From Dryomyza anilis (Eukaryota; Arthropoda; Insecta; Diptera; Dryomyzidae), in the NCBI GenBank assembly GCA_951804985.1, contig OX638132.1, positions 42,582,791 to 42,646,790 on the forward strand: a stretch of 64,000 nucleotides of DNA. The letters run 5' to 3'. Below the pieces are notes generated by a model. The model was not told the origin of the DNA. It did no database searches and saw only the letters and a program-made list of their open reading frames with translations. This document shows positions 11,051-25,696 of this stretch, piece by piece; positions within the stretch are counted from its first letter, which is position 1, and every line of letters begins with the position of its first letter. The translations under genes were made by a program, and so were the position numbers.

Positions 11051-12253
11051 TACCATCACATTACCATTATTTTCTTGAAAAACTTGTGTATCGCGTTTAA
11101 CATGACAATCCCGACGTGCCCCCCTCTATGGCACCAATCGCATCTCAATCCTGCAGCATCTACGCCTTGGTTCTGGATACCACCTTGACCATTTACCTGA
11201 GGTACGGGTGGCTAACTTCCTTGGGGAGCAGTATGTCCTGGAAAAACATTCCGACCCGAACGATCTGCACATTGTTCATGTCCATAAGTACGACAGTCAC
11301 TGCAATATGGAGTGTTTCTCCGTGTATGACATTCATCCCTCAGATGTCCCTTCTTCTTGCAAAAAGAACATGTAGGTGTAGGCTGCTTCATACCTACATT
11401 TTGTGTTTTCTCTTCCGTCTCCTTTTTTCATTGCCTTGGCTACCTGATGCATTTCGATTATTCGGCATGAAGGCCGATGAGGGCTCCTTGAAATGGACTC
11501 CAAACTTGTCTATGCCCGTTAACTCTGCTGACTCCCTTTGTATCGTCGCATGGTCCAATGCCTCTTCCACCAATTTCTCCAGTGTTGTTTGCTTACTGCT
11601 CAACATGAGCATTCGCAAAGTGTAATCCCGAAGTCCTAACTTTAATGAGCTTTTTACTAAATTATTCAATTCATTAACGAACACGTCGTCTTTCGTATCA
11701 TTATATTTACACTTAATCGTGCTTAATGCTGCCGACTGCAGGTTAACCAAACGTCTCGAGAAAGATCTAATACTTTCCCCCGGATTCTGAGATGCCTTTC
11801 TAATGTCATATTGAATCTACTGACCTACATTCCAAGTACGTATTCCTTAACAGATTGTATAAATCATCTATTGTGTCAAACTCCTTTGAACTTACTAAGT
11901 CAAAAAGCATCTCCCTGTAAACGAACCTTAACGCCTTTTATAAACTGCTTCATTTGTTCAGGCTTCAGTTCTGCCCTCACCACTTCACATCCTTCAATAA
12001 AACGGTGAAGATCCGTCCTCAGCGATGATGAGTCTACACCTGCAAAATCTGGCACCGCATTTTTAACGAATTTCGCGACTTCGCCGTCGTCACTTTCTAT
12101 GGTATCCTTGTGGTATAAGGATGTCTCGTGCGCTGTCTTAACCTCCTCGTTCAAATATCTAATACGTGCGTTCAACTTCTGTATTTTGTTGTTCGCTTCC
12201 TCCAACGTCACGTACTCCTGCATTGCTTCTTCTCTATGTGCGATGGAAGTCAT
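11051..12253 (-). pseudogene. gag pseudogene, copy 2
   Basis: N-terminal coiled-coil-like part (11,900-12,253), capsid-like part (11,394-11,750) and the first three zinc-knuckle motifs are present. The fourth knuckle and the linker are lost in the deletion. Compared with copies 1 and 3 it lacks 27 bases near 12,084 (nine residues, in frame) and has KQFIKG in place of KEFIKG. Copy 4 shares both marks. Confidence 0.8.
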
Positions 12254-12326
12254 AATAATTTGACTTTTTATTTACATTTTCGAGATAAATGTTGAATATT
12301 GTTTTCTGCACCTTGTTTCTGGCAGT

Positions 12327-14862
<2,536 letters not shown>

Positions 14863-15109
14863 AGTTTTCCTTTGTTTTTTACTTACTGTTCCTAAACTAT
14901 TTATATTTATTTTTTCCTCCAAATGACGAAGTATGTAATGTTTTATTTAATCATTACTCTTTATCTTATGGTTAAATTTATTTTATCCAACATAATGTTG
15001 CAATCTACGAGTTTAATTGTCAACGCATAGCTAATTGGTTTTATATTTTTACCCTCATGGGTTCTTTTTTAGGGTAATATTATAATATTTTTAGTTTTAA
15101 CGGCATACA

Positions 15110-16390
15110 CTATTTGTGATATGCCTTTAACATATTATTGTGAATTTTCTTATCTTTGTTTTTGATCAATATCGTCGTGGTCACTGGCCCACTTCCCTCT
15201 ATGACCACGTAGGGTCCCTTCCAAATTGGAGAGAACTTATTCTTCCTAGTTTGGTTTTTCATTAAAACCATGTCGTGTGGTTTGAATTGTATAGGGTTGA
15301 GGTTCTTGTCGTATTATTTTTTCGACACCTCCTTGGCCCTACATTGATTTTGCCTGACGATCTAGTGTGATCACTGTATTTGGTACTTTAATACTTTATT
15401 GTTGTCTTCTGCGTTATATAAAGGTGAACATTTACGCTTTAAATTCGTAGGCATGTCGAAGTCAAACCCGTACAACGTACGGAATGGTGTTTGACCCGTC
15501 GACGTATGCATCGTGTTATTATGAACATGCATTGGTCCCAGTTTGACCCATCCACTTTGTCGTGTGGTTTGAATTGTATAGGGTTGAGGTTCTTGTCGTA
15601 TTGTTTTTTCGACACCTCCTTGGCCATAGATTTTGCCTGACGATCTAGTGTGATCGCTGTATTTGGTACTTTAATACTTTATTGTAGTCTTCTGCGTTAT
15701 ATAAAGGTGAACATTTACGCTTTAAATTCGTAGGCATGTCGAAGTCAAACCCGTACAACGTACGGAATGGGGTTTGACCCGTCGACGTATGCATCGTGTT
15801 ATTATGAACATGCATTGGTCCCAGTTTGACCCATCCTCTTTAGCAAAACCACGAAAATATTCAGCTAGTGGACGATGACTTCATTCCAATGACCCATTAG
15901 CCTGTGGATGGTAGGGTGTTATATGTAATATGTAACTTAAAAGTTCCTAACAATTTACATGTATCCGAAAATAGTTTGGAAATGAAGTTCGTTCCATTGT
16001 CTGTTACCAATACTTTGGGTATATTGTGGCGTGTAACTATTTCGTTGAAGAATGCTTTTGCTACGGTGTTGGCTTCCGCATCGGGTATAGCCACACAGCA
16101 CATAAATTTAGAAAAATCGTCCTGAAACGTTAAGATGTATTTATTCTTTGAAATGGTTTCAGGCAGAATACCCACCAAGTCCATGTACACTTTGTCAAAG
16201 GGTCTGACTGGCGTATCAGTTAGAACCATTGGCATCTTCGTCAGCCTTGAACTCTTGTTAACCTGACATTTTGAACAATTTTTCACATAATCCTTTATTT
16301 GCTTCTGCATACTCTTCCATCGGTACTGGTGCCGACTTCTTAAAAATGTTTTTACGCCCCTTTGGTGACCACCTAACGGTGAATCGTGAA
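15110..16390 (-). pseudogene. Integrase-like pol 3' end, copy 3
   Basis: The HHCC region with CSKC and the core Asp motifs are open at 15,897-16,310, with the shared frameshift after the second Asp. The 287-bp duplication is at 15,271-15,844. The pol stop corresponds to 15,110. Confidence 0.85.
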
Positions 16391-16407
16391 AATCTTTAAT
16401 TACCGTC

Positions 16408-17446
16408 TCAAAGTCCCGAGGTTAAGCGGCTAAGCGCATCCGCGTTTAAATTACTTTTTCCCGGTTTATAATGAATTTCGAAATTATATTCCGATAATTT
16501 GTGCCGGAAACGCGCAAGACGTGATGTCTGATCTTTTAAGTTTGCTATACCCTTTAGGGGCTGATGATCTGTATAAATTTGAAAAGGTCTTCCCAAAAGA
16601 TATGCCCTAAAATTTTTTGTTGCCCATACAATTGCCAAAAATTCTTTCTCTATAGTAGAGTAGCGTGTTTCCGCATCGTTAAGAGACCTACTGGCAAACG
16701 CGATCGGACGGTCGCTTCCAACTTCACCTTGCGAAAGAACCGCGTCAATTGCTTCGTTACTGGCGTCTGTCGTGAGCAAAAAGGGTTCGTTAAAATCCGG
16801 ATACGCTAGTATGGGTGGTGACATAATTGCCTCTTTAAGTTTTAATAACGAATTCTGACAATTATCATTCCATATGAACTTAGCGTCCTTTTAAGCAAAC
16901 AGTTTATTGGTAGTGACAGTTTCGCCATGCCTCCTATAAATTTTCTGTAATAATTAATTAAGCCTAAAAATGCTTGAACTTCCTTCCTATTTTTCGGAAC
17001 TGGAATATTTTTTACACACTCTACTTTTGCTGGGTCTGGTATGTCAACCTAACTCAGAACACTTATGTCCTAAATACATAACCTCGCGTCGCAAAAACTG
17101 ATATTTCTCTGTATTTAATTTCAAATTATGTTCTCTCAGCTTTTGCAAAACTTTGCATAGCCTATGCTCGTGATCTGCTAAATTATTTCCATAAACGACT
17201 ATTCATCTAAATAAACGAAACAGTCAATACCCTGTAAACCTGTTAGTATGTGGTTAATTATCCTTTGAAAAGTGGCAGGTGCTCCCGTTAAACCGAATGG
17301 CATCCTTTTGAATTCAAAATGACCAATACCTGTACTGAAAGCAGTTTTTTCTTTGTCACTATCTTCAACTAGAACCTGACGGTAACCTCTGGCTAAATCT
17401 AGTGTTGAAAAATACCGACTATGACCTAACTGGTCTAAAATCTCAT
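16408..17446 (-). pseudogene. Reverse transcriptase and RNase H, copy 3
   Basis: RNase H is open over 138 codons (16,408-16,824), starting MSPPILAYPDFNEPFLLTTD. It is the fullest RNase H frame in the array, as copies 4 and 5 lack the NEP part. The reverse transcriptase part (about 16,880-17,446) has TLDLARGYRQ and GAPATFQR, and carries the same one-base loss in the YLDD box near 17,200, the same shift near 17,050 and the same stop near 16,890 as the other copies. Confidence 0.85.
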
Positions 17447-17830
17447 CTATTCGTGGTATGGGAAATACCTGTTTGATGTAATTTTTTTATTTAACGCATT
17501 TATTATAGATCTGTTCCAGACATTGTCACGCCCGACTATTCCATCTGCTGGTACCCCTTGTTCAAGTGACACAACGTGTAGCGTTAAACTCAGGTTTTCT
17601 ATGTTTGTGTGCTGAATCTTAGTGGAGCCTAAGGTTCTAACGCATCCACCAAAAGCACCACTCAGATCTTTCCGAATATTTTTATTAAAATTCGGCAAAT
17701 GTGCCATCCTATTTTCTTTAATCAGGCTGGCATCAGCTCCAGAATCCACTAACAAAGTAAGTTTTCCATTTTTTGCTGCCTCGCAAGATACTTCAATGAA
17801 CACATCACTCGTATCGGAAACACTCTCCAT
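17447..17830 (-). pseudogene. Retropepsin-like protease joined to RT remnant, copy 3
   Basis: The 127-residue frame has VDSGADASLI and ends GIVGRDNVW..., the expected protease end, then runs straight into NALNKK, a motif normally well inside reverse transcriptase. This suggests an old deletion of the protease-RT junction. The frame overlaps the upstream gag-linker frame (17,805-18,182) by 26 bases in another phase, a layout known for frameshift expression of pol. Confidence 0.8.
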
Positions 17831-18903
17831 GCCGGTTTAATATTTTACGATGCATGCCTAATTGTGAACTTAATTTTATTTTTCTCGACATAAATTTACT
17901 CTTAAAATCATTAGCAATTGAAGACAATATAATTTTACAGATCGTGAATTTATTATACATTTCTGACGATAAAACGCACATAGTGCTAATAATAAAAAGA
18001 AATATTGAAATTACTTCATTGAAAATTATACTCACCCCTGTACGAAATGTATCCACAGTCTTGGCAGACGTTTGATCTACAATTCCCAAATTTTCAGGGC
18101 AGTTAATTACAACTTTCTTTTTATTTGATTTACTTTTGATTTTATTAATCTTGATTTTAATATTTTTAACTTCCGATTCCATTGGTTTTACTTTCTTTAC
18201 TTTATTTGCTTTCTTTATAATTTGTTTATTTTTAATTTCCTTAATTCCTATATTCTGTTCATTATTCGCGTCAAGCTATGTATTATTATTATTTTTATTA
18301 AAATTCGGCAAATGTGCCATCCTATTTTCTTTAATCAGGCTGGCATCAGCTCCAGAATCCACTAACAAAGTAAGTTTTCCATTTTTTGCTGCCTCGCAAG
18401 ATACTTCAATGAACACATCACTCGTATCGGAAACACTCTCCATGCCGGTTTAATATTTTACGATGCATGCCTAATTGTGAACTTAATTTTATTTTTCTCG
18501 ACATAAATTTACTCTTAAAATCATTAGCAATTGAAGACAATATAATTTTACAGATCGTGAATTTATTATACATTTCTGACGATAAAACGCACATAGTGCT
18601 AATAATAAAAAGAAATATTGAAATTACTTCATTGAAAATTATACTCACCCCTGTACGAAATGTATCCACAGTCTTGGCAGACGTTTGATCTACAATTCCC
18701 AAATTTTCAGGGCAGTTAATTACAACTTTCTTTTTATTTGATTTACTTTTGATTTTATTAATCTTGATTTTAATATTTTTAACTTCCGATTCCATTGGTT
18801 TTACTTTCTTTACTTTATTTGCTTTCTTTATAATTTGTTTATTTTTAATTTCCTTAATTCCTATATTCTGTTCATTATTCGCGTCAAGCTATGTATTATT
18901 ATT
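17678..18903. repeat. 613-bp tandem duplication in copy 3
   Basis: Units 17,678-18,290 and 18,291-18,903 appear identical or nearly so over protease start plus gag linker. The junction sits at a shared TTATTATTATT/ATTTTTATT stretch. It is found only in this copy, so it is a late event or an assembly duplication. Confidence 0.9.
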
Positions 18904-20447
18904 ATTTTGTTCATTATATGTTATTGTGGGCGGATTTCTATCTTCATTAATATGTATTTTTACTTTTTGTTCTTCATTTTCTGCGTTAATCATATTCGCT
19001 GTTTTATTTTGTTGTAGTGTCCTCTTTGGAATTTCTGCAACTACTGGCCTTACTACACTATTTGCTAAGGGTCCCCAGTTTAGTGGCCTTAACTGGGCCC
19101 CTGGTAGTTTCCCTGTGGACTGCTATTACTGTTCCATGCATCATATTTGCGTTTGGCATAACAATTCATAATAACATGTCCCTCCTTTCTGCACCAAGTG
19201 CAATATTTAGCAGGCCTGTTTGCAAAATTCCCATTACCATTATTTTCTTGAAAAACTTGTGTATCGCGTTTAACATGACAATCCCGACGTGCCCCCCTCT
19301 ATGGCACCAATCGCATCTCAATCCTGCAGCATCTACGCCTTGGTTCTGGATACCACCTTGACCATTTACCTGAGGTACGGGTGGCTAACTTCCTTGGGGA
19401 GCAGTATGTCCTGGAAAAACATTCCGACCCGAACGATCTGCACATTGTTCATGTCCATAAGTACGACAGTCACTGCAATATGGAGTGTTTCTCCGTGTAT
19501 GACATTCATCCCTCAGATGTCCCTTCTTCTTGCAAAAAGAACATGTAGGTGTAGGCTGCTTCATACCTACATTTTGTGTTTTCTCTTCCGTCTCCTTTTT
19601 TCATTGCCTTGGCTACCTGATGCATTTCGATTATTCGGCATGAAGGCCGATGAGGGCTCCTTGAAATGGACTCCAAACTTGTCTATGCCCGTTAACTCTG
19701 CTGACTCCCTTTGTATCGTCGCATGGTCCAATGCCTCTTCCACCAATTTCTCCAGTGTTGTTTGCTTACTGCTCAACATGAGCATTCGCAAAGTGTAATC
19801 CCGAAGTCCTAACTTTAATGAGCTTTTTACTAAATTATTCAATTCATTAACGAACACGTCGTCTTTCGTAACATTATATTTACACTTAATCGTGCTTAAT
19901 GCTGCCGACTGCAGGTTAACCAAACGTCTCGAGAAAGATCTAATACTTTCCCCCGGATACTGAGATGCCTTTCTAATGTCATATTGAATCTACTGACCTA
20001 CATTCCAAGTACGTATTCCTTAACAATAAATCATCTATTGTGTCAAACTCCTTTGAACTTACTAAGTCAAAAAGCATCTCCCTGTAAACGAACCTTAACG
20101 CCTTTTATAAACTCCTTCATTTGTTCAGGCTTCAGTTCTGCCCTCACCACTTCACATCCTTCAATAAAACGGTGAAGATCCGTCCTCAGCGATGATGAGT
20201 CTACACCTGCAAAATCTGGCACCGCATTTTTAACGAATTTCGCGACTTCGCCTAATCCCATGTTGCCCTGTGTTGTGATGTCGTCACTTTCTATGGTATC
20301 CTTGTGGTATAAGGATGTCTCGTGCGCTGTCTTAACCTCCTCGTTCAAATATCTAATACGTGCGTTCAACTTCTGTATTTTGTTGTTCGCTTCCTCCAAC
20401 GTCACGTACTCCTGCATCGCTTCTTCTCTATATGCGATGGAAGACAT
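18444..20447 (-). pseudogene. gag pseudogene, copy 3
   Basis: The N-terminal part (20,067-20,447) keeps the nine residues missing from copies 2 and 4. Capsid-like part at 19,567-19,923, zinc knuckles at about 19,160-19,560, then the Lys-rich linker, which is interrupted by the 613-bp duplication. Frameshifts are as in copy 1. The linker differs from copies 1 and 4 by several substitutions. Confidence 0.8.
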
Positions 20448-20520
20448 AATAATTTTACTTTTTATTTACATTTTCGAGATAAATGTTGAATATTGTTTTC
20501 TGCATCTTGTTTCTGGCAGT

Positions 20521-21507
20521 TGTAGTTTTATGTTTAAAATTCAATCACTGCAATCTACTTGTGCTTGGTATAAAAACAAGTTTGCTCCTAGTGCATCCTT
20601 CTACGTCTTCAAATATGCTGCCACTCTGCTTCATTTCTTCGTTTTTCTTTTCTTTATTTGAACCTGCTTCACTTCTTTTTCTTGTTGATAACACCCAGAG
20701 CTCCTTCCACATGTCCCCATTAAAGTCCCAGGACCCCAACGATTATCTATACATCTTCTGAGTCAGTATCCAGCGCTGTTGGTCACTCTAAACAACAATT
20801 TTTGTGCACTCGGATATTTTAAATTTACATGAATATTTTACAAACAAGTAATTCAATTTTGTTTTTGAACTCTTCCAAATGTGTGGTGTGGTACTAACTT
20901 ATATAAACTTAATATAATTTTCGTAAATTATATAATGGTTTACGTACATTCGTCACAAGAAAAAGATTGATTTTAAGATATTTAAATTACTTGAATTAAA
21001 GTATGGTACATTATTTGAACTATAACTATTTAGTGTGGTATTAGTTTATCTAAACTTAGTGTATGTAATGTATAGTTGTTTATGTATGCAATAACATTGA
21101 AAATAAATGTTGTTTGTAAGTGTTTAACTTATTTGAAACACAATTATTTAGTGTAGCACTAGTTTTAGTGTAATTATGTATTTAGCCCAATGGCTAAGAT
21201 CGTCGTCTTATATGCGGAGGGACTCAATGCGGCGGACTCAATCCACCTTCAATGAGCAAAATCAGAAAAAAATTATTTTTTTTTTTTATATAAATATATA
21301 TGTATATAGAATATATTGTACATTAAATATATTGTATATACATATATTTATTATTTTAAATCTTCTCAAAAATTAATTATATTATATATGTATATATATA
21401 TTTTTTTAATCTGATTAAATTTAGTTTTTTAAAAATTTATTTAATTTCGAATACAAATTTGTATATCTCTTTTTTTAAAAATAAAATGTTAGATAAAAAT
21501 TAAAATA

Positions 21508-21552
<45 letters not shown>

Positions 21553-21641
21553 TTCATTAATAGTATTATTATTATTTTTTTTTTTTAATTTTAATACCCC
21601 TTACTTTTTTTTAAATTAATAGTTAATGCTGGTATTAATTT

Positions 21642-21710
<69 letters not shown>

Positions 21711-22581
21711 AATAAAATTTTTAAACCTCCTTCTTTTTTTTCTCTTTAAGTAAAATTTTCTCCTTTTTTTTAATTTTAGTTCCCTTTTTTTTCATATATA
21801 AATTTTTTATCTCTTTTTTTTATTCTTTAAAAATTTAATTGTTAATATTATTTTTTTTTTCTTTTTAATAAAAATTTTTATCCCTCTCTTTTTTTTTAAT
21901 TTTAATTTCCCAATTTTTTTTTCATGTTTATTATTTTTTTTTTTCACCTCTTCTTATTATATTTTTTTTCACTTTTTTTTCTTATAATTTAAAAATTCTT
22001 TTAAAAAAAATTATTATTTAATACCTCTTTTATTTTTTCAATTCAATTATGAAATTTTTTTTATTTCAACTACACTAAATAATTTAATGTATAAATCGCT
22101 TTTTTTTAATTTTAAATTCTTTGCTTTTATTTATTACCTGTTTTTTTACATTTTATTTATTCTACTAATATATATTTTTTTTCGTTCCTATTTTTTAATT
22201 TTAACTGTACTAAATATTTATATATCTCTTTTTTGTTTAATTTTAATACCAACTGATATTTTTCTTCTTTTTTGACATTTATATGTCAGCTATTAACGCT
22301 TGCTTAGTGTATGATATACATACGTTCGTACAGATTGCTTATGTGCTTCAGCATGAAACACTTGGGGGAATGACCCATTTCAAGGTTTGATAGCTTGCAC
22401 TATTAATATAGGTCAGTAATGCAATTGTTGGTTTTGCATTATCTGCATTGAATTCGACAATTTTATGACTAACATTGATTTAATTTTAAATTAATGCAAT
22501 TGGTTGCATGTGCTTAATTTATTTCTTTTCTCAATTGATGATTAACTAACTTTACATTTATAAGTTCTTTTCCTAAAATAG

Positions 22582-22652
<71 letters not shown>

Positions 22653-22727
22653 TATATATATTTTTGTATTTCTTATTACTAAATTATTATTTTTAATATG
22701 TCCTATCTCTTTTTTTTTATTACTATA
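20521..22727 (-). repeat. LTR-like block 4, shared by copies 3 and 4, shortened
   Basis: It runs from TGTAGT (20,521) to ACTATA (22,722-22,727), about 2.2 kb. It lacks about 270 bases found in the other blocks: at 22,274 the T-rich part joins directly to ACATTTATATGTCAGC. TA tracts are at 21,509-21,544, 21,648-21,708 and 22,583-22,663. Confidence 0.6.
21183..21247 (+). other. tRNA-Ile(UAU)-like sequence in LTR block 4
   Basis: Same tRNA-like body as at 655-719, unchanged in the anticodon and T arms. Confidence 0.4.
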
Positions 22728-22976
22728 AGTTTTCCTTTGTTTTTTACTTACTATTTTCCTAAACTATTTATATTTATTTTTTCCTCCAAATGACGAAGTA
22801 TGTAATGTTTGATTTAATCATTACTCTTTATCTTATGGTTAAATTTATTTTATCCAACATAATGTTGCAATCTACGAGTTTAATTGTCAACGCATAGCTA
22901 ATTGGTTTTATATTTTTACCCTCATGGGTTCTTTTTTAGGGTAATATTATAATATTTATAGTTTTAACGGCATACA

Positions 22977-24258
22977 CTATTTGTGATATGCCTTTAACAT
23001 ATTATTGTGAATTTTCTTATCATTGTTTTTGATCAATATCGTCGTGGTCACTGGCCCACTTCCCTCTATGACCACGTAGGGTCCCTTCCAAATTGGAGAG
23101 AACTTATTCTTCCTAGTTTGGTTTTTCATTAAAACCATGTCGTGTGGTTTGAATTGTATAGGGTTGAGGTTCTTGTCGTATTATTTTTTCGACACCTCCT
23201 TGGCCCTACATTGATTTTGCCTGACGATCTAGTGTGATCACTGTATTTGGTACTTTAATACTTTATTGTAGTCTTCTGCGTTATATAAAGGTGAACATTT
23301 ACGCTTTAAATTCGTAGGCATGTCGAAGTCAAACCCGTACAACGTACGGAATGGTGTTTGACCCGTCGACGTATGCATCGTGTTATTATAAACATGCATT
23401 GGTCCTAGTTTGACCCATCCACTTTGTCGTGTGGTTTGAATTGTATAGGGTTGAGGTTCTTGTCGTATTGTTTTTTCGACACCTCCTTGGCCATAGATTT
23501 TGCCTGACAATCTAGTGTGATCGCTGTATTTGGTACTTTAATACTTTATTGTAGTCTTCTGCGTTATATAAAGGTGAACATTTACGCTTTAAATTCGTAG
23601 GCATGTCGAAGTCAAACCCGTACAACGTACGGAATGGGGTTTGACCCGTCGACGTATGCATCGTGTTATTATGAACATGCATTGGTCCCAGTTTGACCCA
23701 TCCTCTTTAGCAAAACTACGAAAATATTCAGTTAGTGGACGATGACTTTATTCCAATGACCCATTAGCCTGTGGATGGTAGGGTGTTATATGTAATATGT
23801 AACTTAAAAGTTCCTAACAATTTACATGTATCCGAAAATAGTTTGGAAATGAAGTTCGTTCCATTGTCTGTTACCAATACTTTGGGTATATTGTGGCGTG
23901 TAACTATTTCCTTGAAGAATGCTTTTGCTATGGTTTTGGCTTCCGCATCGGGTATAGCCACACAGCACATATATTTAGAAAAATCGTCCTGAAACGTTAA
24001 GATGTATTTATTCCTTGAAATGGTTTCAGGCAGAATACCCACCAAGTCCATGTACACTTTGTCAAAGGGTCTGACTGGCGTATCAGTTAGAACCATTGGC
24101 ATCTTCGTCAGCCTTGAACTCTTGTTAACCTGACATTTTGAACAATTTTTCACATAATCCTTTATTTGCTTCTGCATACTCTTCCATCGGTACTGGTGCC
24201 GAATTCTTAAAAATGTTTTTACGCCCCTTTGGTGACCACCTAACGGTGAATCGTGAAA
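22977..24258 (-). pseudogene. Integrase-like pol 3' end, copy 4
   Basis: The core frame at 23,764-24,177 has the two Asp motifs and the shared frameshift. The 287-bp duplication is at 23,138-23,711. The C-terminal GQTPFRTLYGFDFD stretch is readable at 23,238-23,510 because a local change restores the upstream phase in one repeat unit. Confidence 0.85.
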
Positions 24259-24274
24259 ATCTTTAATTACCGTC

Positions 24275-25327
24275 TCAAAGTCCCGAGGTTAAGCGGCTAA
24301 GCGCATCCGCATTTAAATTACTTTTTCCCGGTTTATAATGAATTTCGAAATTATATTCCGATAATTTTTGCCGGAAACGCGCAAGACGTGATGTCTGATC
24401 TTTTAAGTTTGCTATACCCTTTAGGGGCTGATGATCTGTATAAATTTGAAAAGGTCTTCCCAAAAGATATGCCCTCAAATTTTTTTGCCAAAAATTCTTT
24501 CTCTATAGTAGAGTAGCATGTTTCCGCATCGTTAAGAGACCTACTGGCAAACGCGATCGGACGGTCGCTTCCAACTTCACCTTGCGAAAGAACCGCGTCA
24601 ATTGCTTCGTTACTGGCGTCTGTCGTGAGCAAAAAATCCGGATACGCTAGTATGGGTGGTGACATAATTGCCTCTTTAAGTTTTAAAAACGAATTCTGAC
24701 AATTATCATTCCATATGAACTTAGCGTCCTTTTAAGCAAACAGTTTATTGGTAATGATAGTTTCGCCATACCTCCTATAAATTTTCTGTAATAATTAATT
24801 AAGCCTAAAAATGCTTGAACTTCCTTCCTATTTTTCGGAACTGGAATATTTTTTACACACTCTACTTTTGCTGGGTCTGGTATGTCAACCTAACTCAGAA
24901 CACTTATGTCCTAAATATATAACCTCGCGTCGCAAAAACTGATATTTCTCTGTATTTAATTTCAAATTATGTTCTCTCAGCTTTTGCAAAACTTTGCATA
25001 GCCTATGCTCGTGATCTGCTAAATTATTTCCATAAACGACTATTCATCTAAATAAACGAAACAGTCAATACCCTGTAAACCTGTTAGTATGTGGTTAATT
25101 ATCCTTTGAAAAGTGGCAGGTGCTCCCGTAAAACCGAATGGCATCCTTTTGAATTCAAAATGACCAATACCTGTACTGAAAGCAGTTTTTTCTTTGTCAC
25201 TATCTTCAACTAGAACCTGACGGTAACCTCTGGCTAAATCTAGTGTTGAAAAATACCGACTATGACCTAACTGATCTAAAATCTCATCTATTCGTAGTAT
25301 GGGAAATACCTGTTTGATGGAATTTTT
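24275..25327 (-). pseudogene. Reverse transcriptase and RNase H, copy 4
   Basis: RNase H is split in two frames by a private deletion of about 15 bases near 24,480. The reverse transcriptase part (24,680-25,327) has the shared lesions, including the base missing in the YLDD box near 25,043. Confidence 0.85.
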
Positions 25328-25675
25328 TTATTTAACGCATTTATTATAGATCTGTTCCAGTCGGGCGTGATAATGCCCGACTATTCCATCTGCTGGTACC
25401 CCTTGTTCAAGTGACTCAACGTGTAGCGTTAAACTTAGGTTTTCTATGTTTGTGTGCTGAATCTTAGTGGAGCCTAAGGTTCTAACGCATCCACCAAAAG
25501 CACCACTCAGATCTTTCCGAATATTTTTATTAAAATTCGGCAAATGTGCCATCCTATTTTCTTTAATCAGGCTGGCATCAGCTCCAGAATCCACTAACAA
25601 AGTAAGTTTTCCATTTTTTGCTGCCTCGCAAGATACTTCAATAAACACATCACTCGTATCGGAAACACTCTCCAT
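25328..25675 (-). pseudogene. Retropepsin-like protease, copy 4, copy-1 type
   Basis: VDSGADASLI is present. The C-terminal coding region has the same inverted 15-base segment as copy 1, so the frame ends in an unrelated tail. Confidence 0.8.
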
Positions 25676-25696
25676 GCCGGTTTAATATTTTACGAT

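Larger units (their letters stand above)
9626..12326 (-). mobile_element. Ty3/gypsy internal region, array copy 2, pol mostly deleted
   Basis: An internal deletion of about 2.3 kb joins integrase sequence directly to nucleocapsid at 11,050-11,062. It removes RNase H, reverse transcriptase, protease and the gag linker. A few bases at the junction match neither side, as in end-joining repair. Gag carries a 27-base deletion also found in copy 4. Confidence 0.85.
14863..20520 (-). mobile_element. Ty3/gypsy internal region, array copy 3, with 613-bp duplication
   Basis: This is the longest internal region in the array. It has all domains plus the integrase duplication and a private 613-bp duplication spanning the protease start and gag linker. 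Its protease lacks the micro-inversion seen in copies 1 and 4. Confidence 0.85.
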
